NCBI RefSeq assembly: GCF_014280965.1
Contig: NZ_JACODZ010000004.1
Location: 1 to 64,000 of the forward strand
Reading direction: 5' to 3'
Source: Echinicola salinicaeni
Lineage (GTDB): Bacteria > Bacteroidota > Bacteroidia > Cytophagales > Cyclobacteriaceae
DNA: 64,000 bases
The first letter of the stretch is position 1; every line of letters starts with the position of its first letter. Made by a program: the position numbers and the translations under genes. Positions 51,578 to 60,301 of the stretch are shown piece after piece. Under the pieces are notes generated by a model. It searched no databases. It was not told where the DNA came from and was given only the letters and a program-made list of their open reading frames with translations.

Positions 51578-53467
51578 TTAGAAGATCGTATTGGTGAATG
51601 CTATTTTAACCTTCATTTGGAAGTTTTTGATCACCTTGAAAATTTCAATGATCGTTACCCTTTCTATTTTGGTAAGTCCCTCAATATCGACGAAGTTTTC
51701 CGGTTGCATTTTGTCTAGCATGATCTGTTTGGCCTGTCTGTCTAATCTCAGACTCATTAGATAATAATAGGCTTGTTTTAGTTCCAATAGTTCTTCTTCG
51801 GTAATATGTCCGGCTTTTGTAAGCGCATCAAGTCGCTCACCAGTATTGGTAAGGAATATTTTATGCTTTAAGGCAAATACGCGGGTGATATCTACTATGG
51901 GCGTCATGGCTTTTTTGATATCAAAAACCTTTTGCTCACCCACAGTGAAAGTTCTTATTCCCCTAAAAAAGGTCAACGGCGGTTCGTATTGCAAAGCATT
52001 GGTGGCCATATTATAAAAAAACCTTTCCAAAGGAACATCGAGTTGCTTGTCCATGTATTCATGGAGCTCATCCAAAATAGTGAAATCCCCATAAATAGGT
52101 CTTTTGTCAAAAAAAGTGGAATATTTCATGACCGTTTCCTGGGTGGATTCTTTCATCCAAGAATCATAGTTCCGCTTCCAATGGGAGAGGGAATGGGTCC
52201 ATTTGGGGTTTTTGGCCATAAAGCCACCTTTGCAAAAGCTAAAGCCTATGGCATCTAGCTTTTCGGAAACCTTGTCTGCAAAGTCCAGAAAATATTCCCG
52301 TACCAATTCCCGTTGTTCATTGGCTTTGTCTTCGTAGATAATGGCGTTGTCTTGGTCTGTTTTGAGGGTTTGTTCCTTGCGCCCCTCGCTGCCCAGTACC
52401 ATAAATACAAACTTTGAGGGGGCTGGCCCCACTTCATGAAGGACCTCATCAATAACCCTAAGGGCAATGGTATCCGATACAGTGGTGATGACTTCATTGA
52501 CTGTTTCGGACCTTACTCCTCTTTGTAACAGTTGCTCTACGATGGCAGGAACCTGGGACCATTTTTCCTTTAATTCTGCTGTGGTGGTAGCTTGTTTTAC
52601 AGATTGAATAAACAGAAATGGTGATTGGGACTGTTCACTCAATAATTTGGTCCTGGAAATAAAGCCAACGTATTCCCCATTCCTTTCAACCAACAAATAC
52701 CTGGTTTTGGTCTGAAACATCAAGAGTAGGGATTCATAGATATAGGCTTCTGTATCAATGGAGACAATATCCCTTTTCATGATGGATTGGATAGGGTTTT
52801 CGGTAGATAAACCTTGGGCGATTACTTGATCCCTAAGGGTGATATCGGTAATGTATCCAGCGATTTTCCCCTCCATGTTGCGGATGAAGATACAGCTTGT
52901 TTTTTCTCTTCCCATAATTTGAGCAACCTCAGTGATGGGAGTGTTTTCATGACAAGTGACCAATTCCCTGGGATTGAGTGAATCCACTTTGTGGGAATAA
53001 AAACTGTCCGAAGTAATGTTGTTTTGCTGGGGGTAGTAGGTGGCCCCTTTAATAAAATGGACAAACTCCATGTCCAGCATCCTTTCTCCAAATTCCCTGA
53101 CAAAGTGATTCCTGAATGCTGGGTATTGTTCACAAATCATAGAAAATTGGTCATGACTTAACCTGAGTATTCGGGTATTAGGAAGCGTGTCTACAGTTTG
53201 TAGGCTTATGCCTTTATTATATAAATAGGAAATTCCTCCGAACCATGTCCCAGGACCATATTGTTCTACTCTTCTCTTCTTTTGATTTCTATCATAAAAA
53301 TACCCTTCATAGCCTCCCTTTACAATAAAATCAAAGCCCTCAATTCCAGAGTGATTCTGTAGGTAAAGCCTTTTTTGTTTGGGGAAATTTATTTCTTTGA
53401 ACTGTGCTGTCAGTTCTTTTTGTAGTGTTGTGGGTAATTCAGAAAAAGGTTTTGTGAAGTCCGTCAT
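51578..53467 (-). CDS. cNMP-binding, CBS and DUF294 putative nucleotidyltransferase protein
   Basis: 629 aa, cytoplasmic. Order: cyclic-nucleotide-binding-like domain near 20-140 (EGFDFIVKGGYEGYFYDRN, GPGTWFGGISYLYNKG); two CBS domains near 160-285 (MGREKTSCIFIRNMEGKIAGYITD, YLLVERNGEYVGFISR); a GlnD-like DUF294 nucleotidyltransferase near 355-450 with GSEGRKEQTLKTDQDNAI, holding the Gly-Ser and Asp residues of that fold; and a helical DUF294_C domain. By family it may transfer nucleotides under control of a small ligand. The DnaQ-like exonuclease gene often paired with it is not present. Confidence 0.9.
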   Translation of the reverse strand: MTDFTKPFSELPTTLQKELTAQFKEINFPKQKRLYLQNHSGIEGFDFIVKGGYEGYFYDRNQKKRRVEQYGPGTWFGGISYLYNKGISLQTVDTLPNTRILRLSHDQFSMICEQYPAFRNHFVREFGERMLDMEFVHFIKGATYYPQQNNITSDSFYSHKVDSLNPRELVTCHENTPITEVAQIMGREKTSCIFIRNMEGKIAGYITDITLRDQVIAQGLSTENPIQSIMKRDIVSIDTEAYIYESLLLMFQTKTRYLLVERNGEYVGFISRTKLLSEQSQSPFLFIQSVKQATTTAELKEKWSQVPAIVEQLLQRGVRSETVNEVITTVSDTIALRVIDEVLHEVGPAPSKFVFMVLGSEGRKEQTLKTDQDNAIIYEDKANEQRELVREYFLDFADKVSEKLDAIGFSFCKGGFMAKNPKWTHSLSHWKRNYDSWMKESTQETVMKYSTFFDKRPIYGDFTILDELHEYMDKQLDVPLERFFYNMATNALQYEPPLTFFRGIRTFTVGEQKVFDIKKAMTPIVDITRVFALKHKIFLTNTGERLDALTKAGHITEEELLELKQAYYYLMSLRLDRQAKQIMLDKMQPENFVDIEGLTKIERVTIIEIFKVIKNFQMKVKIAFTNTIF

Positions 53468-53559
53468 GGATAATTCTAATAAAATTGATCTGGGATTTGA
53501 TACATCCGGTCAGTATCTTTAAAAGTAGCCTAAGACAGTTTAATGTCCAATTTTTTTTG

Positions 53560-53740
53560 AGAATTATATGGTTATCCATTTTCACACCAGTAGCTTTATT
53601 TCTCACGAATTCCACAGATCTACCTGGTGGAAGACAGGTTTGCACGGAATAAAATCTAATTTCTCGGGACTTTCAAATACTTTTTGAAAGATTATCGTAC
53701 TATTCAATATACAGTGGTGCAATTGCGGATATACATATAG
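53560..53740 (+). repeat. ~180-bp dispersed repeat, copy C
   Basis: Same orientation as copies A and B at 1255-1613. Shares GGTTATCCATTTTCACACCAG, TTTATTTCTCACG, TTCCACAGATCTACC and the end TGCAATTGCGGATATACATA. It occupies most of the 404-bp gap between the DUF294 gene and the HAD gene. No terminal inverted repeats, ORF or target duplication were recognised. Confidence 0.8.
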
Positions 53741-53871
53741 GATTAAATGTATTTTGAAGCTTATTGATCTGCATGGATTTCTGATAATAAAAATATGAAT
53801 CGGAAACCATTTATTTTTTTAAGATGTTTGATCAACTTAATAATACCTACTATCACGAGTAAACCATTAAC

Positions 53872-54537
53872 ATGATGCGCAATAAGGAAATGACTTTTAT
53901 TTTTGACCTAAACGGGACCATAATTGATGACATGCACTTTCATACCAAGGCTTGGTATAAGCTATTTAATGAGGATTTGGGAGCGGATCTTTCCTGGGAT
54001 GAAGTAAAGCAGGAGATGTACGGGAAAAATCCAGAGGTGTTGGAGCGAGTATTCGGTAAGAACAAGTTTACCCCGCAGGAAGCGGAGGATTGGTCCATGG
54101 AAAAGGAGAGAAGGTACCAAAAGGAATATTTACCCCATATGAAGCTCATTCCAGGCTTGGATGGATTTTTTGAAAGGGCCAAAAGTAAAAGTGTGCAAAT
54201 GGCCATTGGTTCTGCAGCTATTCCTTTTAATGTGGATTTTGTTTTGGATCACTTGAACCTTAGGGATTATTTTTCGGCCATTATCACGGCTGATAATGTA
54301 GCGGTAAGCAAGCCCCATCCAGAGACTTTTTTATTGGGTGCTGAGGCCCTTGGTGTAGAAGCGGAGGATTGTATTGTCTTTGAAGATGCCCCAAAAGGTG
54401 TGGAGGCAGCCCAAAATGCAGGGATGAAAGCAGTGGTATTGACCACCGCCCATCCAAAAGAAGACTTTGTGAATTATGATAATATCCTGGCCTTTATTGA
54501 AAACTATGAAGATCCTTTTATTAAGGATTTGATTTAA
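53872..54537 (+). CDS. HAD superfamily phosphatase/phosphoglucomutase-like, with DxN in motif I
   Basis: 221 aa. Motif I is FDLNGTIIDDM, where the usual second Asp (DxD) is Asn; motif II MAIGSAAIPFN has Ser; motif III Lys is in VAVSKPHPETFLLGAEALG; motif IV is CIVFEDAPKGVEAAQNAGM. The helical cap lies between about 20 and 90. Most like beta-phosphoglucomutase or sugar-phosphatase HADs, but Asn replaces the general acid/base residue, so activity may be altered. ATG at 53872; an alternative at 53890 removes six residues. Confidence 0.88.
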   Translation: MMRNKEMTFIFDLNGTIIDDMHFHTKAWYKLFNEDLGADLSWDEVKQEMYGKNPEVLERVFGKNKFTPQEAEDWSMEKERRYQKEYLPHMKLIPGLDGFFERAKSKSVQMAIGSAAIPFNVDFVLDHLNLRDYFSAIITADNVAVSKPHPETFLLGAEALGVEAEDCIVFEDAPKGVEAAQNAGMKAVVLTTAHPKEDFVNYDNILAFIENYEDPFIKDLI

Positions 54538-54614
54538 TAAATGACTTTGTGTTTTTTGATATAAAGGCAAAGAATACTATTTAGAGATATTATTCTATTT
54601 AAACGTAAGTAAAA

Positions 54615-54652
54615 AGTGGTAACGGGTCTAGGACTTGTTATCACTGTTTTAT
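54615..54652 (+). terminator. Weak terminator after the HAD gene
   Basis: AGTGGTAAC and GTTATCACT form a 9-bp stem (one G-T pair) with a 13-base loop, followed by GTTTTATTTG. It lies 78 nt after the stop codon, so it is a modest candidate. Confidence 0.45.
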
Positions 54653-54853
54653 TTGTGTTTACTTTGGAATAGCCATTTTTTAATTATTCAATTAAAACCA
54701 CTTTTCTAGATAAGAAAATCATGTTTTAAAATAGGGGATTTAGTGATGAAAATTTTGTCACATAAAAACTTTGCATGTTTTTATACTATTTTAGCATGTT
54801 ATTTTTCTTTTATGTTTTTTTTGTAGATTGATACAATTATTTCAAATAAAATC

Positions 54854-54950
54854 TTGATAAACTTTATTGATTTGTCTCGAATAATTTTGCCCTGAACTTT
54901 ATCAAAAACCTCATTATGGTATTGATAAAAGTAGCTATAGGGTTGATAAA
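54854..54950. promoter_or_regulatory. Four TTGATAAA motifs before the sigma gene of locus 2
   Basis: Exact TTGATAAA at 54854-54861, 54922-54929 and 54943-54950 on the plus strand and one inverted copy (TTTATCAA) at 54898-54905. The last two are 21 bp apart, two helical turns. A likely binding-site array or an effect of base composition; not known to me as a described operator. Confidence 0.5.
54882..54889 (+). promoter_or_regulatory. Bacteroidota -7 element before the second sigma gene
   Basis: TAATTTTG fits TAnnTTTG; a TTG lies 25 bases upstream, slightly beyond the usual spacing. Confidence 0.4.
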
Positions 54951-54962
54951 GCAATACTTGAT

Positions 54963-55481
54963 ATGAGGGAAGTGGAATTGTTATTTAGGAAATATTATCC
55001 TAGACTTTGTGCTTATGCTATGAATTTTTTGGAGGATGAGGGGGATGCGGAAGACATTGTACAAGATGTGTTTCATGTATATATGGAAAAAAAATCTAGT
55101 ATCTCTAACCAATCCCATGCGATTAAGTCATTCTTATATACTTCTGTTAAAAATGCATGTTTGAATAATTTCAGGCATCAAAAAGTCAAGGATAAACATC
55201 GTCATCATTATCTGATGAGTCATGACGGTTTTACTGATAGCATGGGAGATATCATTCATGCAGAAATACTCGGTAGACTCCATGAAGCTATAAATGAATT
55301 ACCAAAAGGTTGTGGCTTAGTAATTAGGATGGGGTATTTGGAAGGACTGAAGAATCCTCAAATAGCAGATATTCTGCAGGTAAGCGTGAATACCGTGAAA
55401 ACCCAAAAGCAGCGTGGTTTGATGCTTTTAAGGGAAAAGCTAGGTGACACAGTTTTATTGGTTTTGCTATTGTTTTCATGA
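54963..55481 (+). CDS. ECF RNA polymerase sigma factor of glycan locus 2
   Basis: 172 aa. Region 2 near residues 5-70 (LFRKYYPRLCAYAMNFLEDEGDAEDIVQDVFHVYMEK in pieces) and region 4 near 105-160 (INELPKGCGLVIRMGYLEGLKN, then the helix-turn-helix ADILQVSVNTVKTQKQRG). Controlled by the FecR protein encoded next; target promoters should include the susC gene at 56875. Like the first sigma factor it ends in a hydrophobic tail (TVLLVLLLFS). Confidence 0.93.
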   Translation: MREVELLFRKYYPRLCAYAMNFLEDEGDAEDIVQDVFHVYMEKKSSISNQSHAIKSFLYTSVKNACLNNFRHQKVKDKHRHHYLMSHDGFTDSMGDIIHAEILGRLHEAINELPKGCGLVIRMGYLEGLKNPQIADILQVSVNTVKTQKQRGLMLLREKLGDTVLLVLLLFS

Positions 55482-55587
55482 AATAATTAATTGTTGAAAT
55501 AATATTTTAAATTTTTTTAATTCTTTTTTCACCCATTTTTCAGATTAAAGTTTCTTAGGTAGTGTAATAAGGGAAATACCTAAGAAT

Positions 55588-56739
55588 ATGAATAAAGAAA
55601 CTTTTGAATTGGCAGGATTGATTGAAAGATTTCTTCAAAAGAAGACGTCGAAAGAGGAGGAAGAAAGGCTGTTTTTTTTGCTTGAAAAAGAAGAGTATAA
55701 AGGACTGCTAGATTATTATAAAAAAGCGGACAAGGTCCAGGAAAAATTGGATTTTATGGAAGGTCTTGACGTAGACAAGGCCTGGGAAAATGTAAGTAAC
55801 CGTAAAAAAAGAAATGCTTTCCACTCTTCTCTTCTTAAATATGCTGCTGTTTTAGTTATTGGCTTAATCGGACTGGGATATGGATTGTTTTATAACAGCA
55901 GTGGGCTTTTCACCGATTTTCAAGGAGACAATAAGAATAATCTTTTCATGCAGTCCTCTGACCATGTTATACTGAGCTTATCAGATGGCCGGGAAATTCC
56001 CTTGACCTCAAAAAACATAAGTATTAAAGATGGAGAAGATTTTTTTATAGAAGGAAATGACCAAAAGGTTTCCTTCATTCAATTAAATCCTGATACTAAG
56101 TCCAAAGGGTTATATCAATTAAGGGTGCCCGCCCAAAAAAATCTCGCGGTTACTTTTACAGATGGAACGGAGGCTTTGATAAATGCACAATCGCAACTTT
56201 CTTTTTCTCCTGATTTTAGTTCTCATCAACGTAAGGTAGTCATGCAAGGGGAGGCATTTTTTGAAGTTACGCATGATCCAAACAGACCATTTATTGTAGA
56301 AGCGGAAAGCAGTTTGGTGGAAGTACTAGGGACAAAGTTCAATGTCAAATCCTTTTTTGGGAAAACGAATACGGTACTTGTTGAGGGGAAGGTGAAATTT
56401 TCCCAAAATGGACAGAAAGAAATTTTGAAGCCGGGTGAAGGGGCTGTTGCCGATGGCTTTAATCTGAAAAAGACAGCAGTAGATATGACACAGGTATTGG
56501 CCTGGAAAAACAATATGTTTCTTTTTGAAAAAGCTGCACTTTCAGAGGTGTTCAGGGAAATAGGACGCTGGTATGGGGTAAAGGTGAGTGGTGAAATGAA
56601 AAAACTAAAGGAAAATCAGTTTTCTGGAAAAATTAGCAGAGAGACACCTTTAGACCAGGTGTTGATGATTATTCAAGATGTTAGTCCTGTGAAACTTCAG
56701 TTGAAAGATAAAACTATCAAGGTGATGGTAATGAAATAA
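55588..56739 (+). CDS. FecR family anti-sigma factor of glycan locus 2
   Basis: 383 aa. Cytoplasmic N-terminus (about 80 residues), one membrane helix near 85-105 (YAAVLVIGLIGLGYGLFY), periplasmic FecR domain near 180-270 (LRVPAQKNLAVTFTDGTEALINAQSQLSF in pieces, GEAFFEVTHDPNRPF) and a DUF4974 domain near 310-380 (KAALSEVFREIGRWYGVKV, FSGKISRETPLDQVL). It lies 106 nt after its sigma factor and 135 nt before susC, the standard order. Confidence 0.94.
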   Translation: MNKETFELAGLIERFLQKKTSKEEEERLFFLLEKEEYKGLLDYYKKADKVQEKLDFMEGLDVDKAWENVSNRKKRNAFHSSLLKYAAVLVIGLIGLGYGLFYNSSGLFTDFQGDNKNNLFMQSSDHVILSLSDGREIPLTSKNISIKDGEDFFIEGNDQKVSFIQLNPDTKSKGLYQLRVPAQKNLAVTFTDGTEALINAQSQLSFSPDFSSHQRKVVMQGEAFFEVTHDPNRPFIVEAESSLVEVLGTKFNVKSFFGKTNTVLVEGKVKFSQNGQKEILKPGEGAVADGFNLKKTAVDMTQVLAWKNNMFLFEKAALSEVFREIGRWYGVKVSGEMKKLKENQFSGKISRETPLDQVLMIIQDVSPVKLQLKDKTIKVMVMK

Positions 56740-56786
56740 AAAAAATAAATCATGGAAATGGATAGCTCATAGGCTAGGCAAAAGTA

Positions 56787-56814
56787 AACCGAGAGTGCGC
56801 CAACACTCCCGGTT
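56787..56814 (+). promoter_or_regulatory. Hairpin in the fecR-susC leader of locus 2
   Basis: AACCGAGAGTG and CACTCCCGGTT form an 11-bp stem with one mismatch and a six-base loop, 61 nt before susC. No U-tract follows. The same interval of locus 1 also carries a hairpin (2783-2804), with unrelated sequence. Confidence 0.5.
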
Positions 56815-56874
56815 GAAGTAAGGCATTAGCAAAATCTCTCAAAATTTTATTAACAACCAAACCATTACAAAAGT

Positions 56875-59800
56875 ATGGAATTATTGTACGATAACCTACT
56901 TCCGTTTTCACGGAGGGGCAGGGCCAGATTGCCCAAAATTTTAATAACTATGAAATTGATATTAGTATTGATGATGGTTTTTCAGGTGGGGGTATATGCC
57001 TCAACCAATGCCCAACAAATATCTCTTTCCGTAAAAGATCAGCCATTAAAGAGTGTTTTGGATAGGGTGTCCGAACAATCAGGTTATAGTTTCTTTTACA
57101 ATGAAAAGGACCTTAATGATGCAGATAAAATCAGTGTCTCCTTGAGAGAATCGAAAGTGGAAGATGTATTGGAGAAGATACTTAAGGACAAAGGCCTAGA
57201 CTATAGGCTTCGAGGAGAAACAATCACCATTATTAAGGGCCGAGGGGAGTTAAATCTAGAAAAGGAGGAAAGGACCATTAGGGGGGTGGTTAAAGATCCA
57301 AATGGTGTCACTATTCCCGGGGCCAATGTGCTGGAAGTGGGGACCACTAATGGGGTGGCTACTGAAATAGATGGAACTTTTAGCATTGATCTAATAACCT
57401 CTGAGCCTAAGATACGGGTGACTTTTGTTGGTTATGAGGAGAGTATCATTACCGTTACTGATAAGGAGTTCTATGAAGTGATGCTTCAAGAAGATTCTGA
57501 GGCTTTGGATGAAGTGGTAGTAGTTGGTTTTGGTGTTCAGAAGAAGGAGAGTTTGGTGAGTTCTGTGGCTACTGTGAAAGGAGAAGAGTTAAGAATGCCT
57601 ACAAGGAGTTTAAGCAATAACTTGGCGGGACAGGTGCCAGGTCTGATTGCTGTGCAGCGCTCAGGCGAACCAGGATATGATAATGCGGAATTTTGGATCA
57701 GAGGAATCAGTTCATTTGCTGGAGGGACCAGTCCTTTGGTTTTGGTAGATGGTGTGCCGCGTAATATGAATGATATCGAGCCAGATGAAATTGAGACTTT
57801 TACTTTACTAAAAGATGCAGCAGCTACCGCTATTTATGGTGCAGAAGGGGCCAACGGGGTAGTTATAATAACCTCCAAAAGAGGTAAAAATCAGGACACT
57901 AAAATTAGTTATAGAGGGGAGTATAGTACTTTGCAGCCCACTCGATTGCCTGAATTTGTGGGGGCTGCAGATTATATGAGAATATATAATGAAGCTTTAT
58001 TTAATGAGGGTAAGCAACCAGTTTTTTCAGATGATCTAATAGGACGTTATGAATCGGGGCAGGACCCTGATCTTTATCCAAATAATAATTGGCTTGACCT
58101 ATTAAGAGATGCTACTTACAATACTAGACATACTTTAAGTTTTAGAGGAGGTAGTGACAAAGCACGTTTTTTTGTTTCGGGCGCTTATTTTAAGGAAAGT
58201 GGAATTTTTGAGTCAAATCCATTGGCAGATTATAACAATAATATTGGGTTAAACCGGTACAATTTAAGGTCAAATGTAGATTTTGATGTGACCGAGACAA
58301 CTATGTTGAGTGTTGATTTAAGTGGTCAATATTTAGAAACCAATTATCCGGGGGTTGGCACAACAAATCTTTTTCAAAATATGACAATCGCTGCGCCTTA
58401 TTTATATCCAATGGTTTTTTCAGATGGCACTTTGGCGTCACATCCAAATCCCCCTGGAGGTAATACTGGGAATACAGCAAACCCTTATGTCATGCTTATG
58501 GAGTCAGGATATGCCAAAGAATGGAGAAGTAGTTTGCAATCGAAAGTTTCTATTCAGCAAGATTTAAAATCGTTGACGAAAGGACTTGATTTTAAGGCGG
58601 TTGTGAGTTACGATGCTAATTCAAATTATTATTCCAGCAGAACAAAAATTCCTGCCCAATATGTCGCAACTGAGAGGAATATAAATGGGGACTTGGTATA
58701 TAGCCAAACAGTCAATGAGGTGCCTTTTGGAGAACCCAATGAGTCTAATAGTGGTAACAAAAACATCTATTTGGAAGCTTCTTTTAATTATAAAAGAAAT
58801 TTTTCAGGGAAGCATGATGTAGGCGGGATGATCTTGTATTACCAAAAGGAATCCCAATTAAATAACCAGGCCTTGGCTTTTAGGAAACAAGCCTATATTG
58901 GAAGAGGTACTTATACCTTTGATAAAAGGTATTCCTTAGAAGCGAACTTTGGACTTACCGGAAGTGAAACTTTTGCCAAAGGCTATCGGTTTGGATTCTT
59001 TCCTGCGGTAGGGGTTTCTTGGATTGTAGAGAATGAAAGGTTCATGAGTAACCTTAGAAATGTAATTTCTGGACTAAAAGTTAGAGGGTCTATTGGTAGG
59101 ACAGGTAATGATAATACCGGTGGGTCAAGGTTCTTGTACCGGGGAACATTTTCCGGGGGAGGAGGATACCCTATTGGAATTGGAGATAATGGATCTTTAA
59201 ATGGATTAGGCGGTTATGTTGAAGGTCGTTTTGCCGCTCCATCCCTGTCTTGGGAAATTGAGAATAAGCGAAATATAGGCCTGGAACTAGGACTGTTTGA
59301 GGACAGAATTACTTTGCAAGCTGATTATTTCAATAATTACAGGTATAATATCTTGCTTCAAAGGAGAACAGTATCAGCAGCAGCAGGATTCAGGCAGGCT
59401 CCTTGGCAAAACTTTGGTAAAGTTTCTAATAAAGGGGTTGATGCTAGTCTTAATGCCCGTAAATACATAGGACAGGTGAAAGTGGGAATTAGAGGGAATG
59501 TTACTTATGCCAAAAATAAGATTTTGGAATACGATGAAGTGGAACAATTATATCCATGGATGAATATTACAGGAACCAGTTTGAATACCCCGAATTTATT
59601 TGTTGCAGAAGGGCTTTATACTGCGGATGATTTTAATATTACCAATGAAAATGGCACAGAGGTTTATTCCTTAAAAGAAGGTTTGCCTGTTTCCTCATTA
59701 GCAGCAAATAATTTGCCTGGAGATATTAAGTACAAGGACATGAATGAAGATGGAGTGATAAATCAATTCGATCAGGTAAGAGGTTTAGCTAAACCAACAG

Positions 59801-60300
59801 TTCCGGAATTAATTTATGGACTTGGGCTTAATGTAGAGTATGAAAACTTTTACGCTAATGTGTTCTTTCAAGGAGCAGGAAATACTTCTACAGTTTTAGG
59901 TGAATCAAACCCGCAGGGATTTTTTCCATTTACCTGGGGAGTTGGTCAGAGTTCAATAAGAAAAGAGGTTGAAAGTAGATGGACACAAGAAAATCCATCA
60001 CAAGATGTAATGTTCCCGCGAATACGATCTGGAGCCTATTTTCATAACCGAGCATCAAGTACTTGGTGGTTAAGAGATGCTAGCTTTGTACGTCTAAAAA
60101 GTGCAGAGATTGGGTATCAGATAGATAAAAGCCTTTTGAAAAAATTAGGAGTCACTAAAGGCAGAGTTTATGTTATGGGTAACAATTTACATGTGTGGGA
60201 TAAGATCAAGATGTGGGATCCAGAAATAGGAAATGCTAATGCAGGAATGAATTACCCACTACCTAAAACCATTACTTTTGGTTTAGAACTGACACTTTAA
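56875..60300 (+). CDS. susC-like: SusC/RagA family TonB-dependent receptor with STN domain, locus 2
   Basis: 1141 aa. A basic leader of about 25 residues precedes the membrane signal (LILVLMMVFQVGVYAS); an internal ATG at 56950 would give a conventional signal peptide. Then STN near 45-110 (KDQPLKSVLDRVSEQSGYSF), carboxypeptidase-like domain near 130-215 (RGVVKDPNGVTIPGANVLEV), SusC signature DEVVVVGFGVQKKESLV, plug (FWIRGISSFAGGTSPLVLVDG) and barrel to a terminal L. Transports an oligosaccharide, by context probably fucose-containing, and signals to FecR. SusD follows with 1 nt between. Confidence 0.95.
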   Translation: MELLYDNLLPFSRRGRARLPKILITMKLILVLMMVFQVGVYASTNAQQISLSVKDQPLKSVLDRVSEQSGYSFFYNEKDLNDADKISVSLRESKVEDVLEKILKDKGLDYRLRGETITIIKGRGELNLEKEERTIRGVVKDPNGVTIPGANVLEVGTTNGVATEIDGTFSIDLITSEPKIRVTFVGYEESIITVTDKEFYEVMLQEDSEALDEVVVVGFGVQKKESLVSSVATVKGEELRMPTRSLSNNLAGQVPGLIAVQRSGEPGYDNAEFWIRGISSFAGGTSPLVLVDGVPRNMNDIEPDEIETFTLLKDAAATAIYGAEGANGVVIITSKRGKNQDTKISYRGEYSTLQPTRLPEFVGAADYMRIYNEALFNEGKQPVFSDDLIGRYESGQDPDLYPNNNWLDLLRDATYNTRHTLSFRGGSDKARFFVSGAYFKESGIFESNPLADYNNNIGLNRYNLRSNVDFDVTETTMLSVDLSGQYLETNYPGVGTTNLFQNMTIAAPYLYPMVFSDGTLASHPNPPGGNTGNTANPYVMLMESGYAKEWRSSLQSKVSIQQDLKSLTKGLDFKAVVSYDANSNYYSSRTKIPAQYVATERNINGDLVYSQTVNEVPFGEPNESNSGNKNIYLEASFNYKRNFSGKHDVGGMILYYQKESQLNNQALAFRKQAYIGRGTYTFDKRYSLEANFGLTGSETFAKGYRFGFFPAVGVSWIVENERFMSNLRNVISGLKVRGSIGRTGNDNTGGSRFLYRGTFSGGGGYPIGIGDNGSLNGLGGYVEGRFAAPSLSWEIENKRNIGLELGLFEDRITLQADYFNNYRYNILLQRRTVSAAAGFRQAPWQNFGKVSNKGVDASLNARKYIGQVKVGIRGNVTYAKNKILEYDEVEQLYPWMNITGTSLNTPNLFVAEGLYTADDFNITNENGTEVYSLKEGLPVSSLAANNLPGDIKYKDMNEDGVINQFDQVRGLAKPTVPELIYGLGLNVEYENFYANVFFQGAGNTSTVLGESNPQGFFPFTWGVGQSSIRKEVESRWTQENPSQDVMFPRIRSGAYFHNRASSTWWLRDASFVRLKSAEIGYQIDKSLLKKLGVTKGRVYVMGNNLHVWDKIKMWDPEIGNANAGMNYPLPKTITFGLELTL

Positions 60301-60301
60301 A

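Larger units (their letters stand above)
54653..54962. other. AT-rich promoter region of the second sigma gene
   Basis: No coding potential. Holds a perfect -7 element TAATTTTG at 54882-54889 and four TTGATAAA motifs between 54854 and 54950. The putative start of transcription near 54896 would leave a leader of about 67 nt containing three of the four motifs. Confidence 0.5.
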
